A DNA stretch of 64,000 nt, taken from NCBI RefSeq assembly GCF_000412635.1, contig NZ_ASTG01000015.1, positions 1 through 64,000 of the forward strand, written 5' to 3'. The translations under genes and the position numbers were made by a program. Origin of the DNA: Sphingobium bisphenolivorans (lineage in GTDB: Bacteria; Pseudomonadota; Alphaproteobacteria; Sphingomonadales; Sphingomonadaceae). Numbering within the stretch: the stretch's first letter is position 1; each line of letters opens with the position of its first letter. Below the pieces are notes generated by a model, which had not been told where the DNA came from, ran no database searches, and saw only the letters and a list, made by a program, of their open reading frames with translations. This document shows positions 8,531-17,874 of the stretch, piece by piece.

Positions 8531-9396
8531 TCAGACCGCCGTGCGCCGCGCGAAGTCGATGTAGAGGGTGCGCAGCCGCATCGCCACCGGGCCGGGCGTG
8601 CCGTCGTCCACCGTCTGCCCATCGATGCGGACGACCGATTGGCAGAGAGTGGAGGCGCTGGTGATGAAGGCTTCCCTTGCGGCGAGTGCCTCCGCGACGG
8701 TGAAGGCACGGCGGATGACCGACAGGCCGCTTTCCTCAGCCAGCGCGGTCAGCGCCGCACCCGTGCAGCCGGCAAGCACCGCCTGCGAATAGGCGCGGGT
8801 GACGATGCCTTCGTCGGTGACGATGAAGGCGGTGGAGGACGCGCCCTCGGTCACGAAGCCGTCCTCGACCATCCAGGCCTCCTGCGCGCCAGCGTCGGCA
8901 GCAGCCCGCTTGGCGAGCGCCTGGGCGAGCAGGCCCACGCTCTTGATGTCGCGCCGCGCCCAGCGCAGGTCGGGCATGGTCGCGACCGCGATCCCGCTGT
9001 GGACGGCGGGCGCATCGAGGAAGGACTTGACCTGCGCGAACAGAAACAGCGTCGGCTCAATGCCGGGCGAAGGGATGAAGTCGCGCGTCTCGTCGGCGCC
9101 GCGCGTCAGTTGCAGATAGATCAGCCCCTCCGACAGATCGTTGCGGGCGATCAGTTGCTTCTGGACCGCCTCGACGTCTTGAAGCGGCAGCGGCAGGCGG
9201 ATGCCGATCTCGCCATGCCGATCTCGCCCGCCGATCGTTCCAGCCGCGCCAGATGGGACGCGCTGTCGACCAGCTTGCCGTCAATCACCGCCGCCACCTC
9301 GTATACGCCGTCCGCGAACAGGAAACCCCGGTCGAGCGGCGAAATGCGGGCCTCGGCCAAGGGCAGATAGCTTCCGTTCAAATAGGCGGTGGACAT
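8531..9396 (-). pseudogene. dat: D-amino-acid aminotransferase, frameshifted by a 14-bp duplication
   Basis: Class IV PLP-dependent aminotransferase resembling D-alanine transaminase. The N-terminal part (MSTAYLNGSYLPL to AGEIG) reads from 9396 and the C-terminal part, with the catalytic-lysine block RRDIKSVGLL and VTEGASSTAF, reads in another frame to the stop at 8531. The break coincides with two tandem copies of a 14-base unit at 9201-9228. Removing one copy restores a continuous frame of 283 residues, the normal length, through IRLPLPLQDVEAVQ. It is either a recent inactivating mutation, a phase-variation-like switch, or an assembly error. It lies downstream of rpoN on the same strand. 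Confidence 0.88.
9201..9228. repeat. 14-bp tandem duplication
   Basis: The unit ATGCCGATCTCGCC occurs twice without any difference or spacer. The unit length is not a multiple of three, so it shifts the reading frame of the surrounding aminotransferase gene. Confidence 0.97.
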
Positions 9397-9460
9397 GCGG
9401 GGGAAATCCCTGGGAGAAGAAGGAGCGTGCCCCCTGCTGTTGCGCGCAGGGTGGCCGCCG

Positions 9461-10978
9461 TCAAGCGGCCTTGCCGCGCAGCGCCTGTTGCCGCCGCCTC
9501 TGGACCGACGAGCCGATGCCCAGCGATTCGCGATATTTGGCGACGGTGCGGCGGGCGATGTCCATGCCTTTGCCGCGCAGCATGTCGACCAGCGTGTCGT
9601 CGGACAGGATGGCGTCGGGCGTCTCGGCCGCGATCAGCGCCTTGATGTGGCTCTTGACCGCCTCGGCCGATATCGCCCCTTCCCCGCCGGCCACAGCGAC
9701 GCCGCTGGTGAAGAAATATTTGAGCTCGTAAAGCCCGCGCGGGCAGGACAGATATTTGTTCGAAGTAACGCGGCTGACCGTCGATTCATGCATCCCGATC
9801 GCGTCGGCGACCGCCTTGAGCGTCAGCGGCTTCAGATGCTCGACGCCCTTGCGGAAGAACTCTTCCTGGCAGCGGACGATCTCGGTCGCGACCTTGATGA
9901 TGGTCTTCTGCCGCTGGTCGAGCGCCTTCACCAGCCAGTTGGCGCTGGCGAGGCAATCGGCCAGCCACGCCTTGGAAGCCTTGTTCTGAGGCCCGGTAGC
10001 CAGCTCGACATAATAGCTGTGGTTGATCAGCACGCGCGGAAGGGTGGCGGCATTGACCTCGATCGACCAGCCGTCGCGCGTGGGCCGCACGAACAGGTCG
10101 GGCGTGACCGGGGCGGCGGTATCGGTCGAATAGCGCAAGCCGGGCTTCGGGTCATAGGCGCGCAACTCGCGGATCATGTCGGCGAAGTCTTCCTCATCGA
10201 CGCCGCAAATCCGGCGCAGCTGCGGCAGCGCGCCCCTGGCGAGCAGGTCCAGATTGGCGAGCATCTTCGCCATGCAGGGGTCGTAGCGGTCCGCCTCCTT
10301 CGCCTGAAGGGTGAGGCATTCGGCGAGCGAACGGGCCCCCACCCCGGTCGGATCGAAGCTCTGGATCAAGCCCAGCACCCGTTCGACCGACTGGAGCGCC
10401 ACGCCCATGCCATGCGCGGTTTCGAGCAGGTTCGCCTCCAGATAGCCCGCCTCGTCGATCTGGCCGATCAGTTGCGTCGCGACGGTCAGGTCCATGCCCG
10501 ACAGGCTGCTGCGCGCCTGATCCATCAGATGTTCCTGAAGCCCCTGTTGCGGATTGGCGAAGCTGTCGAAATCGGGCGCCTCGCCGCTGCCCTCGCGCAG
10601 TATATCGAGGCTGCCAGCGCCTGAAGCGGCGGCGGCAACGCGGTCGGCGGGGCCATCATCGATGAAAGTTTCGGCAGCGAAATCAACGTCGAGCGGGGAG
10701 TCGGCTGCGCCCAACCCTTGGCTGATCAGATGATCGGCATCGCCGATTTCCGCAGGGAGCGCGGGCGCCTCGATCTCGCGGTCTATCCCGTCGGCGGGCG
10801 GATTGCGGTCTTCACCGGCAGGCGCGGATTCGAGCAGCGGGTTCTTCTCCAGCTCGCTTGCGACGAACGCCTCGATCTCCAGATTGCTCAGCGCCAGCAG
10901 CTTGATCGCTTGCTGAAGCTGCGGCGTCATCACCAGCGACTGGCTCTGCCGCAGGTCGAGGCGGGGCGCGAGCGCCAT
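9461..10978 (-). CDS. rpoN: RNA polymerase sigma-54 factor RpoN
   Basis: 505-residue sigma-54. The glutamine-rich region I (LRQSQSLVMTPQLQQAIKLL) interacts with enhancer-binding activators; the core-binding and helix-turn-helix regions follow (HESTVSRVTSNKY); the RpoN box ARRTVAKYRESLGI, which reads the -24 element, is near residue 480. It is required for nitrogen-regulated promoters such as the glnK-amtB one at the other end of this region. It begins 48 bases after lptB, the common proteobacterial order lptB-rpoN. Confidence 0.96.
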   Translation of the reverse strand: MALAPRLDLRQSQSLVMTPQLQQAIKLLALSNLEIEAFVASELEKNPLLESAPAGEDRNPPADGIDREIEAPALPAEIGDADHLISQGLGAADSPLDVDFAAETFIDDGPADRVAAAASGAGSLDILREGSGEAPDFDSFANPQQGLQEHLMDQARSSLSGMDLTVATQLIGQIDEAGYLEANLLETAHGMGVALQSVERVLGLIQSFDPTGVGARSLAECLTLQAKEADRYDPCMAKMLANLDLLARGALPQLRRICGVDEEDFADMIRELRAYDPKPGLRYSTDTAAPVTPDLFVRPTRDGWSIEVNAATLPRVLINHSYYVELATGPQNKASKAWLADCLASANWLVKALDQRQKTIIKVATEIVRCQEEFFRKGVEHLKPLTLKAVADAIGMHESTVSRVTSNKYLSCPRGLYELKYFFTSGVAVAGGEGAISAEAVKSHIKALIAAETPDAILSDDTLVDMLRGKGMDIARRTVAKYRESLGIGSSVQRRRQQALRGKAA

Positions 10979-11026
10979 CAGCCGCTTCCCCTGCCGTCCG
11001 ATGGGGGGAGAGGCGCGCCCGTCATG

Positions 11027-11812
11027 CTAGAGCGAGAAATTCTCGCCCAGATAGAGGCGGCGCACATCGGCATTGGCCACCAGTTCGGTCGGGCTGCCCG
11101 CGAACAGCACCTGCCCGTCATAGATGATGCAGGCGCGGTCGACGATTTCCAGCGTCTCGCGGACATTATGGTCGGTGATGAGGACGCCGATGCCGCGGGT
11201 CTTGAGTTGCTTTACCAGGTCGCGGATGTCGGCGATGGACAGCGGATCGATGCCGGCGAAGGGCTCGTCCAGCAACACGATGGAGGGGTTGGCGGCAAGC
11301 GCGCGGGCGATCTCGCAGCGGCGGCGCTCACCGCCCGACAGCGCCATGGCGGATGAATCGCGCAGCCGCGTGAGCCCGAACTCGTCCAGCAGCTGCTCCA
11401 GCCGCGCCGTACGCGCAGCCTTGTCCGGTTCCGCCAGTTCGAGCACCGCGCTAATATTCTGCGCCACCGTCAGGCCCCGGAAGATGGAAGTTTCCTGCGG
11501 CAGATAGCCGAGGCCCAAAATAGACCGGCGATACATGGGCAGGCCGGTGATATCCTGCCCGTCGAGGACGATGCGCCCCTGATCCGGCCGCACCAGCCCC
11601 ATTACCGAATAGAAGCAGGTCGTCTTGCCCGCGCCATTGGGGCCGAGCAGGCCGACGACCTCACCCTTGCCGACGGTGAGCGACACGTCGGTCAGGACGG
11701 CGCGCTTATCATAGCTTTTGGCGATGGAGATGACGGAAAGGCCATCGCCTACTTCCTGGGGAGGAAGCGGTGAAGCTGGCGCAAACCGGTCCTGCATCAT
11801 CACATCGTCCAT
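11027..11812 (-). CDS. lptB: LPS export ABC transporter ATP-binding protein LptB
   Basis: 261-residue cytoplasmic ATPase that drives LPS extraction by LptFG. Walker A GPNGAGKTT, signature ALSGGERRR, Walker B IVLLDEPFAG and the H-loop LITDHN are all intact, and the N-terminal Q-loop region GYLPQETSIF is typical of LptB. The start at 11812 has AAGGA six bases upstream; a pair of Met codons at about 11800 is an alternative. The ~18-residue N-terminal extension before the ABC fold is not conserved. It precedes rpoN; lptA and lptC are not in the window. Confidence 0.94.
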   Translation of the reverse strand: MDDVMMQDRFAPASPLPPQEVGDGLSVISIAKSYDKRAVLTDVSLTVGKGEVVGLLGPNGAGKTTCFYSVMGLVRPDQGRIVLDGQDITGLPMYRRSILGLGYLPQETSIFRGLTVAQNISAVLELAEPDKAARTARLEQLLDEFGLTRLRDSSAMALSGGERRRCEIARALAANPSIVLLDEPFAGIDPLSIADIRDLVKQLKTRGIGVLITDHNVRETLEIVDRACIIYDGQVLFAGSPTELVANADVRRLYLGENFSL

Positions 11813-12015
11813 AACGCGTCCTTGCTGCCACATGGTTGAAACCGGTCGATCAGGCATTCCCGGCGGCAATTGGCAAGCTTTGTGCATGGGATCGCCGCCG
11901 GGGCAAGGAGAAAATAATTTCCCCTGCCCCATAGCCGGGATTTGCCGGGACATCGGGATGCCGCAGTCAGCTTTCAATGGCCTCAGCGGCAGGCCGTCAA
12001 CCCGCCGCGACCGGA

Positions 12016-12825
12016 TCAGCCGCGATCGAGTGCGATGTCGGGTGCGTCCTCCGCCTTCATGCCGATGACATTGTAGCCCGCATCGACATGGTGCACTTCC
12101 CCCGTCACGCCCGAGGCAAGATCGGACAGGAGATAGAGGCCGGCCCCGCCCACATCCTCGATCGTCACGTTGCGACGGAGCGGGCTGTTGAACTCGTTCC
12201 ACTTCATGATGTAGCGGAAATCGCCGATGCCGCTCGCCGCCAGCGTCTTGATCGGCCCGGCGGAAATGGCGTTCACGCGAATGTTTTCGGGACCAAGGTC
12301 CATGGCGAGATATTTGACGGAGGTTTCAAGCGCCGCCTTCGCCACGCCCATAACGTTGTAGTGCGGGATGACCTTTTCCGCGCCATAATAGCTCAGCGTC
12401 AGCAGGCTGCCGCCTTCCGCCATCAGTGCGCGGGCGCGCTTGGCGACGGCGACGAAGCTGTAGGCGGAGATGTTCATCGTCATGAGGAAGTTTTCGAGGC
12501 TGGTATCGACATATTTGCCGCGCAGCTCGTTCTTGTCGGAATAGCCGATGGCGTGAACGACGAAGTCGAGCTTGCCCCAGCGGCCCTTGATCTCGTCAAA
12601 GGCGGCGTCGAGCTTGTCCATGTCGGACACGTCGCAATCGATCAGCAGGTCGGAGCCCAGCTCCGCCGCCAGCGGCCGCACGCGCTTGGCGAGAGCCTCG
12701 CCCTGGTAGGAGAAGGCCAGCTCCGCCCCCTGTGCATGCAGCGCCTTCGAAATGCCCCAGGCCAACGACTTGTCGTTCGCGAGGCCCATGATCAGACCGC
12801 GTTTTCCCGCCATCAAGCCTGTCAT
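12016..12825 (-). CDS. fabI: Enoyl-ACP reductase FabI
   Basis: NADH-dependent enoyl-[acyl-carrier-protein] reductase of type II fatty acid synthesis. It has the SDR-like nucleotide motif GLANDKSLAWGI near residue 14 and the FabI catalytic pair Tyr156-x6-Lys163 (HYNVMGVAK), with Tyr146/147 in SYYGAEKV. 269 residues, typical. Its ATG overlaps the yihY stop by one base (TAATG), indicating translational coupling. FabI is the triclosan target. Confidence 0.95.
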   Translation of the reverse strand: MTGLMAGKRGLIMGLANDKSLAWGISKALHAQGAELAFSYQGEALAKRVRPLAAELGSDLLIDCDVSDMDKLDAAFDEIKGRWGKLDFVVHAIGYSDKNELRGKYVDTSLENFLMTMNISAYSFVAVAKRARALMAEGGSLLTLSYYGAEKVIPHYNVMGVAKAALETSVKYLAMDLGPENIRVNAISAGPIKTLAASGIGDFRYIMKWNEFNSPLRRNVTIEDVGGAGLYLLSDLASGVTGEVHHVDAGYNVIGMKAEDAPDIALDRG

Positions 12826-13790
12826 TATGTCGTCCCGTTCCCTTTATCGACAGGCGCTGCCGCCTTGACTTCCTCTTCCGGGAATTCCGCCAGCGCCGCA
12901 TTCAGTTCCGCGCCAATTACCACGCCAAGGCCAACGAGAAAGAAAAAAATGAGTGCAATCATGACGCCAGCCAGACTGCCATAGGTCATGGAATAGCCGC
13001 CGAGCAGCGAAAGCGTCGGCGGAAGCAGCATGGTGACGGCATACCACCAGAGCGCCGTCGCCAGCGCGCCCGGCCATTTGGGGAAGCGCGGGTCGCGATA
13101 CAGGCTGGGGGTCAGGGAGACAAAGAGGTAGTAGAGCGCGACGCACAGGATCGCCATCGGCGCCAGTCGGGTCAGCGCGACGATCTGGATCGCCTGATCC
13201 GCGAAGGGCAGGATCTGATGCAGGAACTGGTCGATACCGGTGATGGCGACCTGAAGCGAGAAGGCGAACATTACGGCGAAGACGCTGATCAGGGTGATGC
13301 CGATCGAGGTCAGCCGATAATGGATGAAGGAGCGCGTGCTTTTCGTGCCATAGGCCCGCCGCAGAATGTCGCGGATCGTCTCGATCAGGCTACCGACCGT
13401 CCACAGGCCGACAAGCCCGCCGAACCAGAGCAGCGGCCCGGTGCGGGCGGTCAGCACGTCGATGATCGGCTTCTTGATGACGTCGGCGACGCCGGGCGGC
13501 ACCGTCTGCAAGAAGGCGCTGACCGCCGCCAGCCCGTCCTGCGAGCGGCCGAAGATGCTCGCCACCGCCGCCGCGACGATGAAGAAGGGGAAGAGCGTCA
13601 TAAGCGACAGATAGGCGAGGTTCCCAGCATGGATGAAGCCGTCGCTATAGGTGCCGATCAGGACGCGCTTGGCGATCTCGAACGGATAGGTGCCGGGCCT
13701 TACCTTGTCGATCTCCCGATCGAACCGGTCACGGACGCGCCCCGTGATGCGGTGGCGGCGGCTCTCCGGGGTGTAGGGCGAATGCGGCAT
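12825..13790 (-). CDS. YihY/BrkB family inner-membrane protein
   Basis: 321-residue integral membrane protein with about six helices, matching the YihY/virulence factor BrkB family (formerly annotated as ribonuclease BN). Family blocks include AKRVLIGTYSDGFIHAGNLAY, the LWFGGLVGLWT helix region and GSLAGVMIALIFFFLVGLGV. The function is not established. It sits 15 bases after the dnaJ-like gene and overlaps fabI by one base, so dnaJ-like, yihY and fabI form an operon. Confidence 0.88.
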   Translation of the reverse strand: MPHSPYTPESRRHRITGRVRDRFDREIDKVRPGTYPFEIAKRVLIGTYSDGFIHAGNLAYLSLMTLFPFFIVAAAVASIFGRSQDGLAAVSAFLQTVPPGVADVIKKPIIDVLTARTGPLLWFGGLVGLWTVGSLIETIRDILRRAYGTKSTRSFIHYRLTSIGITLISVFAVMFAFSLQVAITGIDQFLHQILPFADQAIQIVALTRLAPMAILCVALYYLFVSLTPSLYRDPRFPKWPGALATALWWYAVTMLLPPTLSLLGGYSMTYGSLAGVMIALIFFFLVGLGVVIGAELNAALAEFPEEEVKAAAPVDKGNGTT

Positions 13791-13805
13791 CCTGCCCTAA
13801 ACCAC

Positions 13806-14738
13806 TCAGACGCCCAGATGGGTCCGCACGGCGCGCCTGTCCTGCCAGTTCTCGACCAGCGATTGCAGCGTCGGGTCATCGGCGGGAATGTCGATCATGA
13901 GCGTGACGAGTTGGTCGCCGCGCTGGCCGCTCTTCCCCGTGAAGCCCTTGCCGCGCAGCCGCAGCGTTTTGCCAGACGTGGCGCCAGCCGGAACGCCGAG
14001 CATCACCGGACCGTCGACGGTCGGCACCTTCACCTTGCCGCCCTTCACCGCCTCATCGAGCGTGATGGGGAGGTTGAGCAGCACATTGTCGCCGTCCCGC
14101 TCGAAGAAAGCGTGCGGTTTCACCTCGATCGTGACGATGGCGTCGCCCGCGCCGGCCGGCCCCGCCTGTCCCTTGCCGGAAAGGCGCATCTGCGTGCCCG
14201 TCTCGACGCCGGCAGGCAGTTTGAGGTCGATGGTCTTGCCGTCCTGCAAGGTAATGCGCTGCGGCGCCAGTGTCGCTGCGTCGACGAACTGCACCGCGAG
14301 GCGGTAGGTGACGTTCGCCCCCTTTTGCGGCGGGGCGTTGCGGCCAAAACCGCCAAAGCCGCCCCCGCCGCGCCGGCCAGCACCGCCGCCGCTGAACAGC
14401 CCTTCGAAAATATCGCCGAAATCCGCGCCTTCCTGGAATTCGAAGCCGCCGCCCTGACCCGGCCGCCCACGAAAGCCGCCGCCCGCGCCGCCGCCAAAGC
14501 CGAAGGGCGCAGCCGGATTGCCGTCTGCGTCGATCTCCCCCCGGTCGAAGCGCGCCCGCTTGTCCTTGTCGGACAGCAGGTCATAGGCACTGGTGACGGC
14601 CGAGAATTTCTCGGAAGCCTTGGGATTATCCTTGTTCCGGTCGGGATGCAGTTCCTTGGCAAGCTTGCGATAGGCCGACTTGATCTCTGCCTCGCTCGCG
14701 CCGCGCGCGATGCCCAGGGTGGAGTAGGGGTCCGCCAT
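13806..14738 (-). CDS. DnaJ/CbpA-type co-chaperone (no zinc finger)
   Basis: 310 residues. The J domain occupies about 1-70 with HPD at 31-33; a Gly/Phe-rich linker (about 80-135) leads to two DnaJ C-terminal substrate-binding domains. The CxxCxGxG zinc repeats of DnaJ are absent, so it is a type-II co-chaperone like CbpA that stimulates DnaK. The start MADPYSTLGI at 14738 is chosen over an upstream start that adds ten non-conserved residues. First gene of the operon with yihY and fabI. Confidence 0.9.
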   Translation of the reverse strand: MADPYSTLGIARGASEAEIKSAYRKLAKELHPDRNKDNPKASEKFSAVTSAYDLLSDKDKRARFDRGEIDADGNPAAPFGFGGGAGGGFRGRPGQGGGFEFQEGADFGDIFEGLFSGGGAGRRGGGGFGGFGRNAPPQKGANVTYRLAVQFVDAATLAPQRITLQDGKTIDLKLPAGVETGTQMRLSGKGQAGPAGAGDAIVTIEVKPHAFFERDGDNVLLNLPITLDEAVKGGKVKVPTVDGPVMLGVPAGATSGKTLRLRGKGFTGKSGQRGDQLVTLMIDIPADDPTLQSLVENWQDRRAVRTHLGV

Positions 14739-14866
14739 TGCTGGTGATTCATCCTTCTTGAGAAACAATTGAACGCTTTGGTCCCTATGTGGCGAAAGCG
14801 GGCGTTTCGTTCAAGCGCGGGGCAGCCTGTATCGACATGAGCCCGGCGCGCGCCTAGATCAGGGGC

Positions 14867-15445
14867 ATGACCACCAATCCCTTCGCCCTGTTCGACAGCT
14901 GGTATGCGCAAGCGCGCGACAGCGAGATCAACGACAGCAACGCCATGGCGCTGGCGACGGCGGACGAGCGCGGCCGTCCCTCCCTTCGGATGGTGCTGCT
15001 GAAGGGCCATGGGCCGGACGGTTTCATCTTCTACACCAATTTCGAAGGGCGCAAGGCGGGCGAGTTGCTCGTCAATCCTCATGCGGCGCTGCTGTTCCAC
15101 TGGAAGTCGCTGCGCCGCCAGGTTCGGATTGAGGGACCGGTGGAAGTTGTCGACGACGCCAAGGCCGACGCCTATTTCGCGACCCGCAGCCGTGACAGCC
15201 AGTTGGGCGCCTGGGCGTCGGATCAGTCGCGGCCGCTCGAATCGCGGCAGGTCTTCATGGCGCGCTATGAGGAAGCGCAGCTGCGCTTCGCGGGCGGGCC
15301 GGTGCCGCGCCCGCCCCATTGGTCGGGCTTTCGCGTCCGACCCGAGCGGATCGAGTTCTGGCAGGACCGCGAACATCGGCTGCACGAACGGCGCCTGTTC
15401 GAGCGCACCGATACTGGCTGGAGCGAAGGGCTGCTCTATCCGTAA
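14867..15445 (+). CDS. pdxH: Pyridoxamine 5'-phosphate oxidase
   Basis: 192-residue FMN enzyme converting pyridoxine/pyridoxamine 5'-phosphate to pyridoxal 5'-phosphate. Conserved blocks are NAMALATADERGRPSLRMVLLK, FYTNFEGRKAGEL, LLFHWKSLRRQVRIEG, SQLGAWASDQSRPL and the C-terminal RPPHWSGFRVRPERIEFW. Complete at both ends. It is divergent from the dnaJ-like operon across a 128-base gap. Confidence 0.95.
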   Translation: MTTNPFALFDSWYAQARDSEINDSNAMALATADERGRPSLRMVLLKGHGPDGFIFYTNFEGRKAGELLVNPHAALLFHWKSLRRQVRIEGPVEVVDDAKADAYFATRSRDSQLGAWASDQSRPLESRQVFMARYEEAQLRFAGGPVPRPPHWSGFRVRPERIEFWQDREHRLHERRLFERTDTGWSEGLLYP

Positions 15446-15592
15446 CCGGCCTTCCCCGGCCAGAGCAGGCGCGGAAACAGCCTTCCTTGTTCGTCTAACC
15501 CCTCGCGACCAATTCTACCCCCGATTGCAGGTGGTTCGGCCGCCTGTTACGACGTGGCGGTCCGTTGGGCAGGCGCGGAATAAGGGAATAAG

Positions 15593-16924
15593 ATGCGAAA
15601 TCGACTGACGGCGTTCATCCTGATCGGCATGCTGCTGGGGGCGGTGGTGGGCTTCGCCACCAATATGTGGGTGGCCGGCGACAAGGTGCTGGCGAAGGAC
15701 ATCGCCGGCCATTTCCACCTGCTGGCCGACATTTTCCTGCACCTTATCAAGATGATCATCGCGCCGTTGGTCTTCTCCACGCTGGTCGCCGGGATCGCGC
15801 ATATGGGCGACAGCGCGGCGCTGGGCCGGATCGGCGGGCGGGCGCTCGCTTGGTTCATCATCGCCAGCCTCATCTCGCTGACGCTGGGCCTCATCTTCGT
15901 CAATTTCTTCGCGCCGGGCGAGGGACTGAACTTGGTCCGATCGGGCGCGGAATCCGGCGTCAACACCGAAGGGCTGAACTTCCGCGACTTCATCCTGCAC
16001 GTTTTCCCCACCTCCATGGTCGGGGCGATGGCGGAAAATTCGATCCTGCAGATCGTCGTCTTCTCGCTGTTCGTCGGCGTCGCGCTGACCGCCATCGGCG
16101 AGAAGGGCAAGCCCATCGTCACCGTTATCGAGGCGATGGTGGAGCTGATGCTGCAGGTCACCGGCTATGTCATGCGCGTGGCACCGCTGGCGGTGTTCGG
16201 AGCGCTGGCGTCGGCCATCACGACCGAGGGGCTGGGCGTGCTCAAGACCTTCGGCGAGCTGGTGGGCGAATTCTACCTGTCGCTGTTCGCCCTTTGGGTG
16301 CTGCTGTGCTGCGCGGGCGCGGTGTTCCTCGGTCGGCGGATGATAAGGCTGCTCCGCTATGTGCGCGAGCCGCTGCTGATCGCCTTCTCGACCGCCTCAT
16401 CGGAAGCCGCCTACCCCAAGATGCTGGAGCAGCTCGACCGCTTCGGCGTGCCGCGCCGCATCTACAGCTTCGTGCTGCCGCTCGGCTATTCGTTCAATCT
16501 CGACGGGTCGATGATGTATTCGACCTTTGCGACCATCTTCATCGCGCAGGCTTATGGCATCGACCTGCCGATCGCCACGCAGATCACCATATTGCTCGTA
16601 CTGATGGTCACCAGCAAAGGCATCGCCGCCGTCCCGCGCGCCTCGCTGGTCGTGGTGGCCGCCACGCTCGGCCAGTTCGACCTGCCGGTGGAGGGGGTCG
16701 CCTTCGTGCTGGCGGTCGATCATTTCATGGACATGGGCCGCACCGCCACCAATGTGCTGGGCAATGCCATCGCCACCTCCGTCATCACCAAGTGGGAGGG
16801 GATGCTGGAGGTAGAGGAACCGGACTATGTGCCCCATCCCAAGGCACCGGCTCAGACGGCCGCCCACGGGCGCGCGGGGCTGGCGCTGGCGCCTGACATG
16901 GTCGAGGACGAACGGCAGGGCTGA
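15593..16924 (+). CDS. Dicarboxylate/amino acid:cation symporter (DAACS family)
   Basis: 443-residue inner-membrane transporter of the GltP/DctA type importing C4-dicarboxylates or glutamate/aspartate with H+ or Na+. The re-entrant serine motif is FSTASSEAAYPKML, and the NLDGSMMYSTFATIFIAQ and DHFMDMGRTATNVLGNA segments carry the conserved NMDGT-like and DRxxTxxNV substrate/cation motifs. About eight membrane helices. The substrate cannot be decided from sequence alone. It follows pdxH after 147 bases and may have its own promoter. Confidence 0.9.
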   Translation: MRNRLTAFILIGMLLGAVVGFATNMWVAGDKVLAKDIAGHFHLLADIFLHLIKMIIAPLVFSTLVAGIAHMGDSAALGRIGGRALAWFIIASLISLTLGLIFVNFFAPGEGLNLVRSGAESGVNTEGLNFRDFILHVFPTSMVGAMAENSILQIVVFSLFVGVALTAIGEKGKPIVTVIEAMVELMLQVTGYVMRVAPLAVFGALASAITTEGLGVLKTFGELVGEFYLSLFALWVLLCCAGAVFLGRRMIRLLRYVREPLLIAFSTASSEAAYPKMLEQLDRFGVPRRIYSFVLPLGYSFNLDGSMMYSTFATIFIAQAYGIDLPIATQITILLVLMVTSKGIAAVPRASLVVVAATLGQFDLPVEGVAFVLAVDHFMDMGRTATNVLGNAIATSVITKWEGMLEVEEPDYVPHPKAPAQTAAHGRAGLALAPDMVEDERQG

Positions 16925-16925
16925 T

Positions 16926-17810
16926 CTACCAGAGAACGCCCCGTTCGGGCGTCCGCGGTTCGGGCGCTGCGTCGCCGATCGATTGCGAAAGGTCGATCTC
17001 GATCGTGCGGCACATGGCCGAAAGCGGGACGTCGTGCACCGAATTGGCGAAAGGATCGACAAGATCGTCGCCGATGCGCAGCACCGCCAGGAACATGAGC
17101 CCGGCGATCGTCGAACCAAGCGGCGTAGCGAAGCCCAGCGTTTCCACCAGGCCGATCGGCAGCAGCACGCAGAACAGATGCGTGAAGAAGGTCGGCAGAA
17201 AGCGATACTGGACCGGCAGCGGCGTATTCTTCAGCCGTTCCATGCCGCCCTGCGCATTGGCCATATCGACCAGCACCGCCTCCATCTGCGTCTGCTGGAT
17301 GGTGTCGATCCAGCCCTGCCGCCGGGCAAGGTCAATCCGCCGCCCGGTACTGTCGAGCAGGCCGTTGGCCGGATTGGCGCGTGCCAGCGCCAGCCCCTTG
17401 TCGCGCTCCTCTAGATGATCCGTGACCGAGGCATCGATCGGCTGTCGCCGCAACTGAAGGCGCAGCGCGTTCACATAAGCAATCTGACGCTTCACGATCT
17501 CCCGCTTTAGATCGCGCGCTTCCGGGTCGGGCAGGAAGTTGCGGGTGGAACGCGCCAGGCTGCGCGAGGCGTTGATCATGGCGCCCCACAGGATCCGCCC
17601 TTCCCACCAGCGCTGGTAGGAGGAGTTGCTGCGAAAGCCGAGGAACAGGGCCAACGCCGAGCCGAACAGCGTCAGCGGCAGCTGCGGCGCGGTAAAGGGA
17701 AGCAGATAATAGGTTATGGTGACAGCGCAGTCCCACATGAACAGAAGCGCGAGCGGTTTCCACACTTCACTGGCCAGCCGGTGCAGGCTGGGTACGGCAT
17801 TGACGATCAT
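16926..17810 (-). CDS. Bestrophin-like (UPF0187) membrane protein
   Basis: 294 residues. Family blocks LGFRSNSSYQRWWEGRILWG (about 55-75) and the C-terminal DPFANSVHDVPLSAMCRTI identify the bacterial bestrophin/UPF0187 family, putative anion channels of the inner membrane. Four hydrophobic segments are visible. It is convergent with the symporter gene, with one base between the stop codons. Confidence 0.88.
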   Translation of the reverse strand: MIVNAVPSLHRLASEVWKPLALLFMWDCAVTITYYLLPFTAPQLPLTLFGSALALFLGFRSNSSYQRWWEGRILWGAMINASRSLARSTRNFLPDPEARDLKREIVKRQIAYVNALRLQLRRQPIDASVTDHLEERDKGLALARANPANGLLDSTGRRIDLARRQGWIDTIQQTQMEAVLVDMANAQGGMERLKNTPLPVQYRFLPTFFTHLFCVLLPIGLVETLGFATPLGSTIAGLMFLAVLRIGDDLVDPFANSVHDVPLSAMCRTIEIDLSQSIGDAAPEPRTPERGVLW

Positions 17811-17874
17811 GCATGTCTCCGGACGAAAGGGACGCCAACGCCCGAGGGACGCAAAAGGCTATTCAAGCCTCGCT

